This document shows, piece by piece, positions 1-5,987 of a stretch of 10,847 bases of DNA. The translations under genes were made by a program, and so were the position numbers. The first letter of the stretch is position 1, and each line of letters starts with the position of its first letter. This stretch comes from an uncultured Acidobacteriota bacterium. Its GTDB lineage: Bacteria; Acidobacteriota; Blastocatellia; Pyrinomonadales; Pyrinomonadaceae. The stretch is from positions 1 to 10,847 of the forward strand of contig CAMLKY010000031.1 of NCBI GenBank assembly GCA_946480545.1, in the 5' to 3' direction. Below the pieces are notes generated by a model. It was not told the DNA's origin. It made no database searches and saw nothing but the letters and a program-made list of their open reading frames with translations.

Positions 1-1
1 G

Positions 2-589
2 ACGCTGATCAAGCCGACTGCGACCCACACTCCGTTTCCCGAGAACGCAAAGAATTATCTGCCGTACGAACCGCAGCTCCCGCAGCCGCTGTACGCTCCG
101 GACCTGGTTGCCGAAGCGATCATCCATTGCGCGCAGCATCCGGTCCGGGATTTCTTTGTCGGTGAGATGGCGAAGCTTCACTCGTCATTCGCGATGAATG
201 CTCCGCGACTATACGACACGATGCAGGAGAGCCAGATCGATTCGGCGCAGAACTCGGGTGAGCCTTCGGTAATAGATCGGCACGACGGTTTACATCAGCC
301 GAACTCGCGGCTTCGGGAACGAGGTTCGGCGGACAGGTTCGTGCTCGAGGACAGTCTCTACCAGCGGGCGAAGATACACCCGCTGCTGACGGCCGGACTT
401 ATCGGCGGCGGCATCGCGATCGCCGCCATGATGAGCTCGCGGATGAAGAGATCGTACAGTGACACGAACCAAGAGCCATCGCGTCGTGAGATCGCCATGA
501 CTGCCGGGCGAGGTGAGATCTCCGCATCCAGAGTATCCGACCCCGCGCGTGCGCGGGTGGCGACACAGTTTGATGGTGGTGGGATCTAG
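2..589 (+). CDS. SDR family oxidoreductase, C-terminal part (5' end outside window)
   Basis: The frame is open from the window edge to a TAG at 587-589, so only the C-terminal ~195 residues are visible. The first residues (KPTATHTPF, then LYAPDLVAEAIIHCAQHPVRDFFVG) match the end of classical short-chain dehydrogenases, where the substrate loop is followed by a helix of the type 'P..VAEAI..A..HP.R...VG'. The Rossmann fold and the Y-x3-K active site lie upstream and cannot be checked. A linker with LHQPNSRLRERGSADRF follows, then a hydrophobic segment (HPLLTAGLIGGGIAIAAMM, about positions 380-436). That hydrophobic tail is, from memory, common in this SDR subgroup and suggests membrane association. 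The last ~45 residues are Arg/Ser rich and contain a GC hairpin at 542-557, so they may be a late addition. Substrate unknown. Confidence 0.8.
   Translation, partial: TLIKPTATHTPFPENAKNYLPYEPQLPQPLYAPDLVAEAIIHCAQHPVRDFFVGEMAKLHSSFAMNAPRLYDTMQESQIDSAQNSGEPSVIDRHDGLHQPNSRLRERGSADRFVLEDSLYQRAKIHPLLTAGLIGGGIAIAAMMSSRMKRSYSDTNQEPSRREIAMTAGRGEISASRVSDPARARVATQFDGGGI
542..557. repeat. Short GC-rich hairpin near the end of the SDR gene
   Basis: CCCGCGC at 542-548 and GCGCGGG at 551-557 are perfectly complementary, with two bases between them. In practice this is a 5-6 bp stem with a small loop. It lies 30 nt before the stop codon and encodes the DPARAR part of the tail. It could be a piece of a dispersed palindrome or a chance GC stem. 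No T-run follows, so it is not a convincing terminator. Confidence 0.3.
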
Positions 590-600
590 GGTTGGTCAAT

Positions 601-645
601 AAGAGCGGAGCGCAGAGCAGCCGTTGCGGACCTGCCCCCGCTCTT
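601..645. repeat. Imperfect inverted repeat, probable degenerate relative of the 8377-8491 element
   Basis: AAGAGCGG at 601-608 pairs perfectly with CCGCTCTT at 638-645, enclosing a weaker inner CGCA/TGCG pairing. The pieces GCGGACCTGC and GCCCCCGCTCTT are also found in the arms of the perfect palindrome at 8377-8491, so this looks like an internally deleted copy. It begins 11 nt after the SDR stop codon and could end transcription of that gene, but only a short T stretch (TCTTT) follows. Confidence 0.45.
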
Positions 646-688
646 TCACAATCCACTCGGTACAACCAAAACGGATGAACGCTGCATC

Positions 689-694
689 GGGAAG
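689..694 (+). promoter_or_regulatory. Ribosome binding site of the TonB-C protein gene
   Basis: GGGAAG lies 5 nt before the ATG at 700 and supports that start. It is a moderate Shine-Dalgarno match. Confidence 0.45.
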
Positions 695-699
695 ATTAG

Positions 700-1374
700 A
701 TGAGATTCATTGTTATCATCGCTGTTCTTCTCGCCTTCGCTTTGACAACGTTGTGTCAGAACATTCACCGGGTTTCCGGAGTGATCCGGAATAAGGAGAT
801 GGCCGCGGTTCCCGGCCTGTCCCTATCCGTTGAAAAGGATGGCCAGGAGTACAAGCGCGCAGGGTGGCACCGCGGCGGGTTTACCGACGTAAACGGGGAG
901 TTCCTTTTGGACCTCGAGCCCGGCCGTTACAAGATCACTTCAGAAGGCATCCCTGAAAACATTTTCACTTTGTATCTGAACATCGAAGAAGACGGCCCAA
1001 AGCCCGAATCGCTGGACCTAACAATTGACACATCGGCGCTATGCTCCGACAACCTGCCGACGATACTTAAGAGCGGTATGCCGACGTACCCTCCCGCCGC
1101 TCGGGCCGTGCGAGCCGTAGGCAAAGTAACCGTCGTTGTTAAAATTCGTGCGGACGGGACTGTCGAGTCGGCAACGGCGTCGACCGGTCACCCTCTTTTG
1201 AGAAAAGCCTCAGAGGTAGGAGCCATGCAGTTTGTATTTGAAGGTTCGAGCGCCGCGCGGGAGGCGACAATTCATTTCTTATTTACTGATGCGGAGAAGC
1301 GCGGTGGTTTGAGCCGTTTTGAATGCTCATCCCGAATCGTCGTCAACGCGCCGGCGGCGGTCATAGATTTCTAA
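700..1374 (+). CDS. Exported protein with carboxypeptidase-regulatory-like and TonB C-terminal domains
   Basis: A 224-residue protein. Residues 1-20 form a signal sequence (hydrophobic IVIIAVLLAFALTT). C19 is not in a good lipobox, so secretion by signal peptidase I is more likely than lipidation. Residues ~25-110 look like a small beta-sandwich of the carboxypeptidase-regulatory type: 'VSGVIRN...V.GLSLSV' and 'FTDVNGEFLLDLEPGRYKIT', with the usual G-x-F/Y-x-L-x-L-x-P-G-x-Y pattern. Residues ~122-182 match a TonB C-terminal domain: MPTYPPAARA, VGKVTVVVKIRADGTVESA, then GHPLLRKAS. Full TonB has an N-terminal membrane anchor and a Pro-rich spacer. Both are absent here, so this is a TonB-domain protein of unknown partner, not the energy transducer itself. 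The start is supported by GGGAAG at 689-694. It converges on the next gene with 5 nt between the stops, leaving no room for a terminator. Confidence 0.8.
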   Translation: MRFIVIIAVLLAFALTTLCQNIHRVSGVIRNKEMAAVPGLSLSVEKDGQEYKRAGWHRGGFTDVNGEFLLDLEPGRYKITSEGIPENIFTLYLNIEEDGPKPESLDLTIDTSALCSDNLPTILKSGMPTYPPAARAVRAVGKVTVVVKIRADGTVESATASTGHPLLRKASEVGAMQFVFEGSSAAREATIHFLFTDAEKRGGLSRFECSSRIVVNAPAAVIDF

Positions 1375-1379
1375 AAGCT

Positions 1380-2006
1380 TCAGCCCAGCTCTGAGTCATC
1401 ATTTTTTACTTCTCTTTTCTGGAGATGTCGCGTCGTCGATTCGGTGACCGACACGAAGCCGACATCTCTAGCCTCGGGTAAAACGAGATCGTTTGTATCT
1501 GATCCGATCCCATCGAGCTGTCTTTGACTATCCGCGTCCGAGGAGCGATCGGGCAGCTCTCGTTTCGGAACGGTTAGGAAGATGCCGTTGAAAATGAAAC
1601 CGAGACCGATAAAGAAGGCGACGATACCCAGAGCCGCGAGGAAAAACAAATCCTGATCTTTGATCAGTATCGCCGTTGCCGAGATACCGATTGCCACACC
1701 GACCCCGATGCTCGACAGGATCGAGCCGGCTCGCATTCGACGGAGGCGCTTTTCTTCGGGAGACTCAAGAAACTTTTCGAGTTCAGGCAGGACTTCCTCT
1801 GCGACCACAGCCAATTCGTCAGCGGTGCGCGATTCACGGATCTTTGCGGCTATCGCACGTCCGATCTCATCGCGAGCGGACGCGGCGGATGCGGTAATTG
1901 TATCGGGGCGCTCCTTTACGAAGCGGATGGAACGAAGATCGCTACCGCAAGCGCGGCAGAATTGATTGGCCTGTTTGTCTTCTAATCCACAGTCGGGGCA
2001 ATACAT
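1380..2006 (-). CDS. Zinc-ribbon domain membrane protein
   Basis: A 208-residue protein starting at the ATG complementary to 2004-2006. The frame stays open to 2222, but the zinc ribbon begins with this Met (MYCPDCGLED) and everything further upstream is repeat-derived, so this start is preferred. C3, C6, C17 and C20 form the CxxC-x10-CxxC zinc ribbon. Residues ~41-90 are a charged helical stretch that may form a coiled coil (TADELAVVAEEVLPELEKF). Two hydrophobic segments follow at ~94-115 and ~120-145, with a positively charged flank (EEKRLRRMR) before the first. The tail is polar and ends with SVTESTTRHLQKRE, a motif I recall in similar acidobacterial proteins. The zinc ribbon is probably cytoplasmic. 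No biochemical role is known to me. No clear Shine-Dalgarno is present, but an extended -10 lies just upstream. Confidence 0.8.
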   Translation of the reverse strand: MYCPDCGLEDKQANQFCRACGSDLRSIRFVKERPDTITASAASARDEIGRAIAAKIRESRTADELAVVAEEVLPELEKFLESPEEKRLRRMRAGSILSSIGVGVAIGISATAILIKDQDLFFLAALGIVAFFIGLGFIFNGIFLTVPKRELPDRSSDADSQRQLDGIGSDTNDLVLPEARDVGFVSVTESTTRHLQKREVKNDDSELG

Positions 2007-2025
2007 CGTTTGTAACCAGGATCCA

Positions 2026-2034
2026 GTTATAGCA
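2026..2034 (-). promoter_or_regulatory. Candidate extended -10 promoter of the zinc-ribbon gene
   Basis: On the minus strand this reads TGCTATAAC, a TGn extension plus a 5/6 match to TATAAT. Transcription would start near 2019, giving a leader of only about 13 nt. No good -35 is seen, which extended -10 promoters can tolerate. It is a motif match only. Confidence 0.35.
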
Positions 2035-2043
2035 TGGAAGCCC

Positions 2044-2130
2044 GAGCGCGGGGTCAGTCGCGGCTCCGCACAAGCGCCAGATCGGGGTACCTCACTGGCA
2101 AGTCCGGAAGGGCGACTTGCAACCGCTCTT
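2044..2130. repeat. Decayed copy of the GC-rich palindromic repeat
   Basis: Positions 2098-2130 match the right arm of the perfect palindrome at 8456-8491 at roughly 26 of 33 positions (shared cores GTCCGGAAGG, CTTGC and CCGCTCT). The other side, 2044-2070, matches the left arm only weakly. It fills the gap between the PPK2 stop (2134) and the promoter of the zinc-ribbon gene. It may separate the two transcription units, but with no T-run this is not shown. Confidence 0.5.
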
Positions 2131-2133
2131 ACA

Positions 2134-3000
2134 TCATTCTGCTTCCAACATCTTCTTCGCCTCCGCCAGATCCTTCTTATGCTCTTCTGTGACCGCGGGA
2201 TAATGCAGATCCATCGATTCAAGCTTCTGCACGATCACCTCTGAAACAGCCAGACGCGTAAACCATTTCTTGTCGGCGGGAATGACGTACCACGGCGCTT
2301 CTTTTGTTGAGGTCGCTGCGATCGCTTCCGTGTAGGCCTTCATGTAATCGTCCCAGTGTCCGCGCTCGCGAACATCGCCGGCGGAGAATTTCCAGTTCTT
2401 GTCTTCCTCCTTGATCCGATCGAGGAACCGCTGGCGTTGTTCCTCCTTTGAAACATGCAGAAAGAACTTCAGTATGTGTGTTCCGTTCGCGGTGAGGTGC
2501 GATTCAAAGTTTCGGATCTGCTCGTAGCGGCGCTCCCATATATTCTTGTCGTTCTTGATCGCATCGGCGAGATGCTGCTTCGCGAGGATCTCGGGATGCA
2601 CGCGCACGACGAGCACTTCCTCGTAATGCGATCGGTTGAAGATCCCGATGCGGCCCCGCTCGGGAACATTCTTAGCGCAACGCCAGAGGAAATCATGCGA
2701 CAGCTCTTCATCTGAAGGCTGTTTGAACGAAACGACCGAAACTCCCTGCGGATTTACTCCGCTCATGACATGTTCGATCGCGCCATCCTTGCCTGCCGCG
2801 TCCATCGCCTGAAAGATGATGAGCAGCGACTGTGTGTCCTGGGCATAGAGAACGTCCTGCAGTTTTCGCAATCGCTCGACGTTCTTTTCGAGATCTTCCA
2901 CGGCCTCGTCCTTATCTGTATAATCGCCGGTGAAATCGGTTGGGTGATTTTCTAGATCGACTTTAGTGCCTTCTTTAATAAGGAATTTGTCGGTGTTCAT
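2134..3000 (-). CDS. ppk2: PPK2 family polyphosphate kinase, class III-like
   Basis: A 288-residue cytoplasmic enzyme that transfers phosphate between inorganic polyphosphate and a nucleotide. In this class it usually phosphorylates AMP and/or ADP at the expense of polyphosphate. It covers the whole single-domain PPK2 fold. A helical N-terminal part is followed by the Walker A-like loop MDAAGKDG at residues 66-73. Next come MSGVNPQGVSVVSFKQPS (79-96) and FNRSHYEEVLVVRVHPE (121-137), in the place of the Walker B segment. The lid is R211-E-R-G-H-W-D-D-Y-x3-Y-TEAI. The strings NPQGVSVVSFK and YEEVLVVRVHPE are typical of class III enzymes such as those of Deinococcus and Meiothermus. Length is normal for the family, with a charged C-terminal helix (EEHKKDLAEAKKMLEAE). 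The start has only a weak GAGAA-type Shine-Dalgarno. It stands alone, divergent from the sugar dehydrogenase. The AMP versus ADP preference cannot be read from the sequence. Confidence 0.93.
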   Translation of the reverse strand: MNTDKFLIKEGTKVDLENHPTDFTGDYTDKDEAVEDLEKNVERLRKLQDVLYAQDTQSLLIIFQAMDAAGKDGAIEHVMSGVNPQGVSVVSFKQPSDEELSHDFLWRCAKNVPERGRIGIFNRSHYEEVLVVRVHPEILAKQHLADAIKNDKNIWERRYEQIRNFESHLTANGTHILKFFLHVSKEEQRQRFLDRIKEEDKNWKFSAGDVRERGHWDDYMKAYTEAIAATSTKEAPWYVIPADKKWFTRLAVSEVIVQKLESMDLHYPAVTEEHKKDLAEAKKMLEAE

Positions 3001-3047
3001 ATTTTCTCAGAAGGATAACATCGGGACGCGCCGAATTAAGCTCTTAT

Positions 3048-3119
3048 TTCGTGCTGTTAGTGTGTTTCGTGGTTATCTTGTCGGCGAGGTCTAACCACGA
3101 AACACACGAATTACACGAA
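3048..3119. repeat. Inverted repeat of the TTCGTG / CACGAA type
   Basis: The innermost arms, 3060-3075 and 3092-3107, are a perfect 16-bp inverted repeat around a 16-nt spacer. Extended outward, 3048-3075 and 3092-3119 pair at about 24 of 28 positions. The right arm carries CACGAA at 3096, 3105, 3114 and 3124, a 9-10 nt spacing close to one helical turn, and the repetition runs to about 3129. It fills most of the 171-nt divergent gap between ppk2 and the sugar dehydrogenase gene. I recall the CCACGAAACACACGAA motif as a dispersed repeat in many environmental genomes. It is not a coding region. Confidence 0.7.
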
Positions 3120-3171
3120 GCGACACGAAAAAAACTTAACTTGGCGTGTGGCCTCTCATACCCCTCCACCA

Positions 3172-4341
3172 ATGAAACTGCTCTTCTTGATAATTGCCAT
3201 CACACCGATCGTCGCGATCGCCCAGCCGCGGCTTGTGCCGCACCGCGTCAGTCTCAAGGACGGACGAACATTCAGTCTAAATCTACCGTCGGACTTCGAG
3301 ATCATTCCCGCAGCCGAGGGCCTGAAGCGCGTTCGGTTCTTTGCGAAGGCGCCGGATGGACGCATCTTTGTCACCGACATGTACAACCTTACCGACAACA
3401 GGCGCGGGGCGGTTTACATTCTGGATGGCTGGGATGAGAAGGCCGGTCGATTCGCGCGTGTGGTTTCATACATCACCGGACTGAGGAATCCGAACAGCGT
3501 TCAATTCTATCGTGACGCGCGCGGCCAGGACTGGCTCTACCTCGCCGAGACCGACAAGCTCACGCGGCGGAGGTTTCGTCACGGCGAAGAGAAGCCGACC
3601 GATCCGAGCCCACAGACCATCGCGACATTTCCCGACTACGGGCTTGACTACAAATACGGCGGCTGGCACCTGACACGCACCATCGCCTTCGGTGCGAACG
3701 GAAAGCTGTACGTCTCGGTCGGGTCGAGCTGCAATTCGTGTGAAGAAAAGGAACGGGTGCGAGCGAGCATCCTTGAGATGGATCCTGACGGGTCTAACAA
3801 ACGCGAATTCGCACGCGGTCTGCGTAACGCCGTCGGGCTAAAGTGGTTCGGCAACGTCTTGTTCGCAACTAACCAGGGCAGCGATCATCTCGGAACCGGC
3901 CGACCCGACGAAACGTTTTACGCTCTTCGATCGGGAGCGGATTACGGTTGGCCGTATTGTCATTCATCCAATGGCCGCATCTTTCCAGATCCGAAGATAA
4001 AACGCCGCGGCGGATGTGCCGGCGTCGTGCGTCCGTACGCGTCGTTCCCAGCACGCAGCTCGGCGCTCGGCTTCGACTACTTCACTGATCCGTCGACGCC
4101 CGACCTCCTGAAGAACGCGTTCGTGGTCGCGCTTCACGGGTCGACGAACAAGGACATCGGCCGCGGATATAAGATCGTCATCATGCGAAAAGGCCAGCGC
4201 CCACGAGATCTCATAACCGGATTCCTTCAGAACAACTCCGTCCGCGGCCGGCCGTGCGACATCATTCAGGTAGGGCCAAATTCCTTCCTGTTCACGGACG
4301 ATCACACGGGTGTCGTATATTACGTCCGTGGGAAGGGTTGA
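3172..4341 (+). CDS. Secreted PQQ-dependent sugar dehydrogenase-like beta-propeller protein
   Basis: A 389-residue protein with a signal peptide (MKLLFLIIAITPIVAIAQ, cleavage near residue 18) and the fold of soluble glucose / L-sorbosone dehydrogenase, which oxidises sugars with pyrroloquinoline quinone in the periplasm. Family signatures in order: L38-P-x-D-F near the start, ITGLRNPNSVQF (101-112), WHLTRTIAFGANGKLYVSVG (165-184) with H166 in the place of the catalytic His, SSCNSC (185-190), ARGLRNAVGLKW (214-225), NQGSDHLG (234-241), SGADYGWPYC (254-263), and SALGFDYF (297-304) followed by AFVVALHGS. Arg216/218 are candidates for the cofactor-binding Arg. The ATG at 3172 is preferred because it begins the signal peptide; an in-frame GTG lies 24 nt upstream. 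No Shine-Dalgarno is visible. The substrate cannot be deduced, and some relatives have lost activity. The stop lies 17 nt from that of the converging lipoprotein gene. Confidence 0.85.
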   Translation: MKLLFLIIAITPIVAIAQPRLVPHRVSLKDGRTFSLNLPSDFEIIPAAEGLKRVRFFAKAPDGRIFVTDMYNLTDNRRGAVYILDGWDEKAGRFARVVSYITGLRNPNSVQFYRDARGQDWLYLAETDKLTRRRFRHGEEKPTDPSPQTIATFPDYGLDYKYGGWHLTRTIAFGANGKLYVSVGSSCNSCEEKERVRASILEMDPDGSNKREFARGLRNAVGLKWFGNVLFATNQGSDHLGTGRPDETFYALRSGADYGWPYCHSSNGRIFPDPKIKRRGGCAGVVRPYASFPARSSALGFDYFTDPSTPDLLKNAFVVALHGSTNKDIGRGYKIVIMRKGQRPRDLITGFLQNNSVRGRPCDIIQVGPNSFLFTDDHTGVVYYVRGKG

Positions 4342-4358
4342 TCGATATCAGATCCGCA

Positions 4359-5084
4359 TCACTGGCCGAACTGGGCAATCAAGCGATCGCGCGCTTCCGG
4401 CTCCGGTGGAATCTCTGTCCGCGTTCCGCGAATCTCCATCAGCAGCGCCCACGCGTAGTCCTTTACGCGATATTTGTATCGCTGGTATTCGTGAACCTCT
4501 TCCGAGCCCCAGACGGGTGCATCCCTCGAATCCTTGAGCATCTCGCGTAGCGCGGGCTCGGCTGCTTGCCCGGTTTCGATCAAGGCCTTGGCCGCATCTT
4601 CCCAGTACAAGTGAGGGAGTCCCCACGTATTGAAATGCTTTGAGCCGCGCAGTGCATCAGTCAGGATCGCCGCTCGGAGTGCGACGTCGATGCGGTTGTA
4701 GTCCTCCTTACTGGTCGCGTACACGCCCATCAAAGTAAGGAATGAAGACCGGTCCGCCTTTTTTACAAATCCAGCGAGCTCGCGTCCTGCACCGGCTCCG
4801 CGGGTGCGAACCTGTCGAAAAGCGACTGAGTTGAAAGGCTCAACGCTCTTCACCGAGTCCTCCTCGAGCCGCTTGACCAGATCCGGCACCGACATAGCTC
4901 TGAACTCGGCCTCCATCTTCTTACCTTTGGCTTCTGCTTCTTCCAGTTTCTTGAGATGTGGCTGCATCTCGGCCGGTGGGGTCTTGCTTGGTTTCGCCTG
5001 TCCGGTCGAACCGGTCTGGCTGCCACAGCCGACGGAAAGTGCCACGAGCGCTAATACAATTACTATTAAATGATTCGGTTTCAT
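4359..5084 (-). CDS. Lipoprotein of unknown function
   Basis: A 241-residue protein. The start at 5084 is fixed by a perfect GGAGGT six bases upstream and by the lipoprotein signal sequence MKPNHLIVIVLALVALSVGC, with C20 the likely lipidated cysteine (LSVGC fits the PROSITE lipobox). A low-complexity linker rich in Ser, Gly, Thr and Pro follows. Next is a highly charged, probably coiled helix (residues ~50-70, HLKKLEEAEAKGKKMEAEF). The rest is a mostly helical region with HEAT-like spacing: MSVPDLVKRLEE, then AALRAAILTDAL, then YWEDAAKALIETGQAAEPALREML and WGSEEVHEYQRYKYRVKDYA. I do not recognise a catalytic motif. It is the second gene of a two-gene lipoprotein operon: 14 nt separate it from the upstream stop, and its Shine-Dalgarno sits just past that stop, which suggests coupled translation. 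Confidence 0.75.
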   Translation of the reverse strand: MKPNHLIVIVLALVALSVGCGSQTGSTGQAKPSKTPPAEMQPHLKKLEEAEAKGKKMEAEFRAMSVPDLVKRLEEDSVKSVEPFNSVAFRQVRTRGAGAGRELAGFVKKADRSSFLTLMGVYATSKEDYNRIDVALRAAILTDALRGSKHFNTWGLPHLYWEDAAKALIETGQAAEPALREMLKDSRDAPVWGSEEVHEYQRYKYRVKDYAWALLMEIRGTRTEIPPEPEARDRLIAQFGQ

Positions 5085-5090
5085 GGTTTC

Positions 5091-5096
5091 ACCTCC
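5091..5096 (-). promoter_or_regulatory. Strong ribosome binding site of the second lipoprotein gene
   Basis: The minus strand reads GGAGGTGAAACC before the ATG at 5084. This is a full anti-SD match with 6-nt spacing, and it selects this ATG over the upstream in-frame Met at 5165. Confidence 0.8.
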
Positions 5097-5098
5097 GT

Positions 5099-5794
5099 TC
5101 ACGGTGCAAGACGTGTAAATGCCGGAAAAGTATTTTTCCCAAGACCGGGCGCCTGCGCATTCCACTCAACAACTGCGGAATCAAGCTCGGCATCCAGATT
5201 CTCCCAGGCCGGAGCGTGAATCGGATCGCTGACCACACCGCTCGGGTCGACCATCCAGCTCCAGAAATAGAATCCGAGAAGCCGGTTTTCGCAACCCGAA
5301 CCTGCTTGGATGCATACCGGAGCGCTCACTGCCTGCCACCAAATATCTATCCACGGCTCATCCTCGCCTCGTCGCGGCGAGTCGAACAGGATCGTCGGAT
5401 CCGTCTCGCTTCCAGTATCGAGAGTGCTCGCAAAGGTTCCGTTATCGTTTCGGCCGTAATAACCCCAGATCCGATCAGGAATTCGATCGATGTACCAGCC
5501 GTTGGCATTTGCGCGGTCTTCCTTTTCGCTCGTCGGGTAAATGTAGACCGAGGTGTCCATATCCACGGTTCGAACGATTTGCACGTAGCAAACAGGGTCA
5601 CAGGTGCACTCTGAGCCGCATCCGCCGGGATTGAAGTCAAAGCTGACGTTCATATCGATGCCGTTGCTGCTGGCCGTATCCACCTTTGTTCCGGTAAAGG
5701 TAAAGTCGCCGCATCGCGGGACGGGCACGCATAAGCGTTCGCAACCGGCCAGCATTAACACAGCGAATAGAATAATAAGCTGTCTTTTGTTCAT
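5099..5794 (-). CDS. Cysteine- and tryptophan-rich lipoprotein of unknown function
   Basis: A 231-residue protein with a clear lipoprotein signal peptide: MNKRQLIILFAVLMLAGC, lipobox LAGC, C18 lipidated. The mature part has eight further cysteines (22, 28, 59, 63, 65, 69, 161, 168). This even number suits disulphide bonds, with a dense cluster CGSECTCDPVC at 59-69. Nine tryptophans lie between residues 100 and 211, including IDIWWQAV and YFWSWMVDPSG. The pattern suggests a compact disulphide-rich beta domain on the periplasmic or outer surface, but I do not recognise the family. The start has GGAGG four bases upstream. It is the first gene of the operon with the lipoprotein at 4359-5084, and divergent from bshA across a 193-nt gap. 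Metal binding by the cysteine cluster is possible but less likely for an exported protein. Confidence 0.75.
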   Translation of the reverse strand: MNKRQLIILFAVLMLAGCERLCVPVPRCGDFTFTGTKVDTASSNGIDMNVSFDFNPGGCGSECTCDPVCYVQIVRTVDMDTSVYIYPTSEKEDRANANGWYIDRIPDRIWGYYGRNDNGTFASTLDTGSETDPTILFDSPRRGEDEPWIDIWWQAVSAPVCIQAGSGCENRLLGFYFWSWMVDPSGVVSDPIHAPAWENLDAELDSAVVEWNAQAPGLGKNTFPAFTRLAP

Positions 5795-5798
5795 AGGG

Positions 5799-5803
5799 CC
5801 TCC
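5799..5803 (-). promoter_or_regulatory. Ribosome binding site of the first lipoprotein gene
   Basis: The minus strand reads GGAGGCCCT directly before the ATG at 5794, so GGAGG has 4-nt spacing. It supports that start. Confidence 0.65.
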
Positions 5804-5834
5804 AGATCGCTCACAGCCACTGATGCTGATCGAG

Positions 5835-5846
5835 TGGCCGCGGCCA
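5835..5846. promoter_or_regulatory. 12-bp perfect palindrome in the divergent lipoprotein/bshA region
   Basis: TGGCCGCGGCCA is a perfect 12-bp palindrome about 40 nt upstream of the lipoprotein start. A second near-palindrome (ACTTAATGCTTAAGT) lies just beyond it, and a small CGTGT/ACACG hairpin is at 5886-5899. The position suits an operator for the lipoprotein promoter, but GC palindromes arise easily by chance. No convincing promoter was found here for the minus-strand operon. Nothing else is seen in the 5795-5987 gap apart from the bshA promoter candidate. Confidence 0.25.
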
Positions 5847-5951
5847 AGACACTTAATGCTTAAGTTAGTAGGTGATTCCCAGGATCGTGTAGTAACACGG
5901 TGACGGTACTGACGAGCTTTTTTGCAGCATCAGGCTCTGTTATTTCCTGCC

Positions 5952-5980
5952 TTTACTATTGGTTGGGCGCTAATTACTAT
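5952..5980 (+). promoter_or_regulatory. Candidate promoter giving a leaderless bshA transcript
   Basis: TTTACT (5952-5957, 4/6 match to TTGACA) and TACTAT (5975-5980, 4/6 match to TATAAT) are separated by 17 bp. The -10 ends 7 nt before the A of the bshA ATG at 5988. Transcription would then begin at or next to the start codon. This fits the absence of any Shine-Dalgarno there. It is a motif match only. Confidence 0.35.
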
Positions 5981-5987
5981 TCACTTA

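Noticed and set aside
1375..1379. Bidirectional terminator between the converging TonB-C and zinc-ribbon genes
   Set aside because: Only 5 nt separate the stops, and no hairpin with a T-run is seen around them.
2007..2222. N-terminal extension of the zinc-ribbon gene to a Met at 2222
   Set aside because: It overlaps the 3' end of ppk2 and runs through the decayed palindrome; the zinc ribbon begins at the Met at 2006, which also has a promoter-like motif just upstream.
3051..3437. Open frame of 128 codons on the plus strand upstream of and overlapping the sugar dehydrogenase
   Set aside because: Its N-terminal part is translated repeat DNA (NHETHELHE), and the rest is an out-of-frame shadow of the dehydrogenase.
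4958..5614. Plus-strand open frame of 218 codons opposite the two lipoprotein genes
   Set aside because: The minus-strand genes have lipoprotein signal peptides and strong Shine-Dalgarno sites; this frame spans both and shows no domain.
5922..5987. Longer bshA starting at 5922
   Set aside because: The 22 extra residues have no family match; BshA proteins start at the MxIGITxYPTYGGSG motif, and 380 residues is the normal length.
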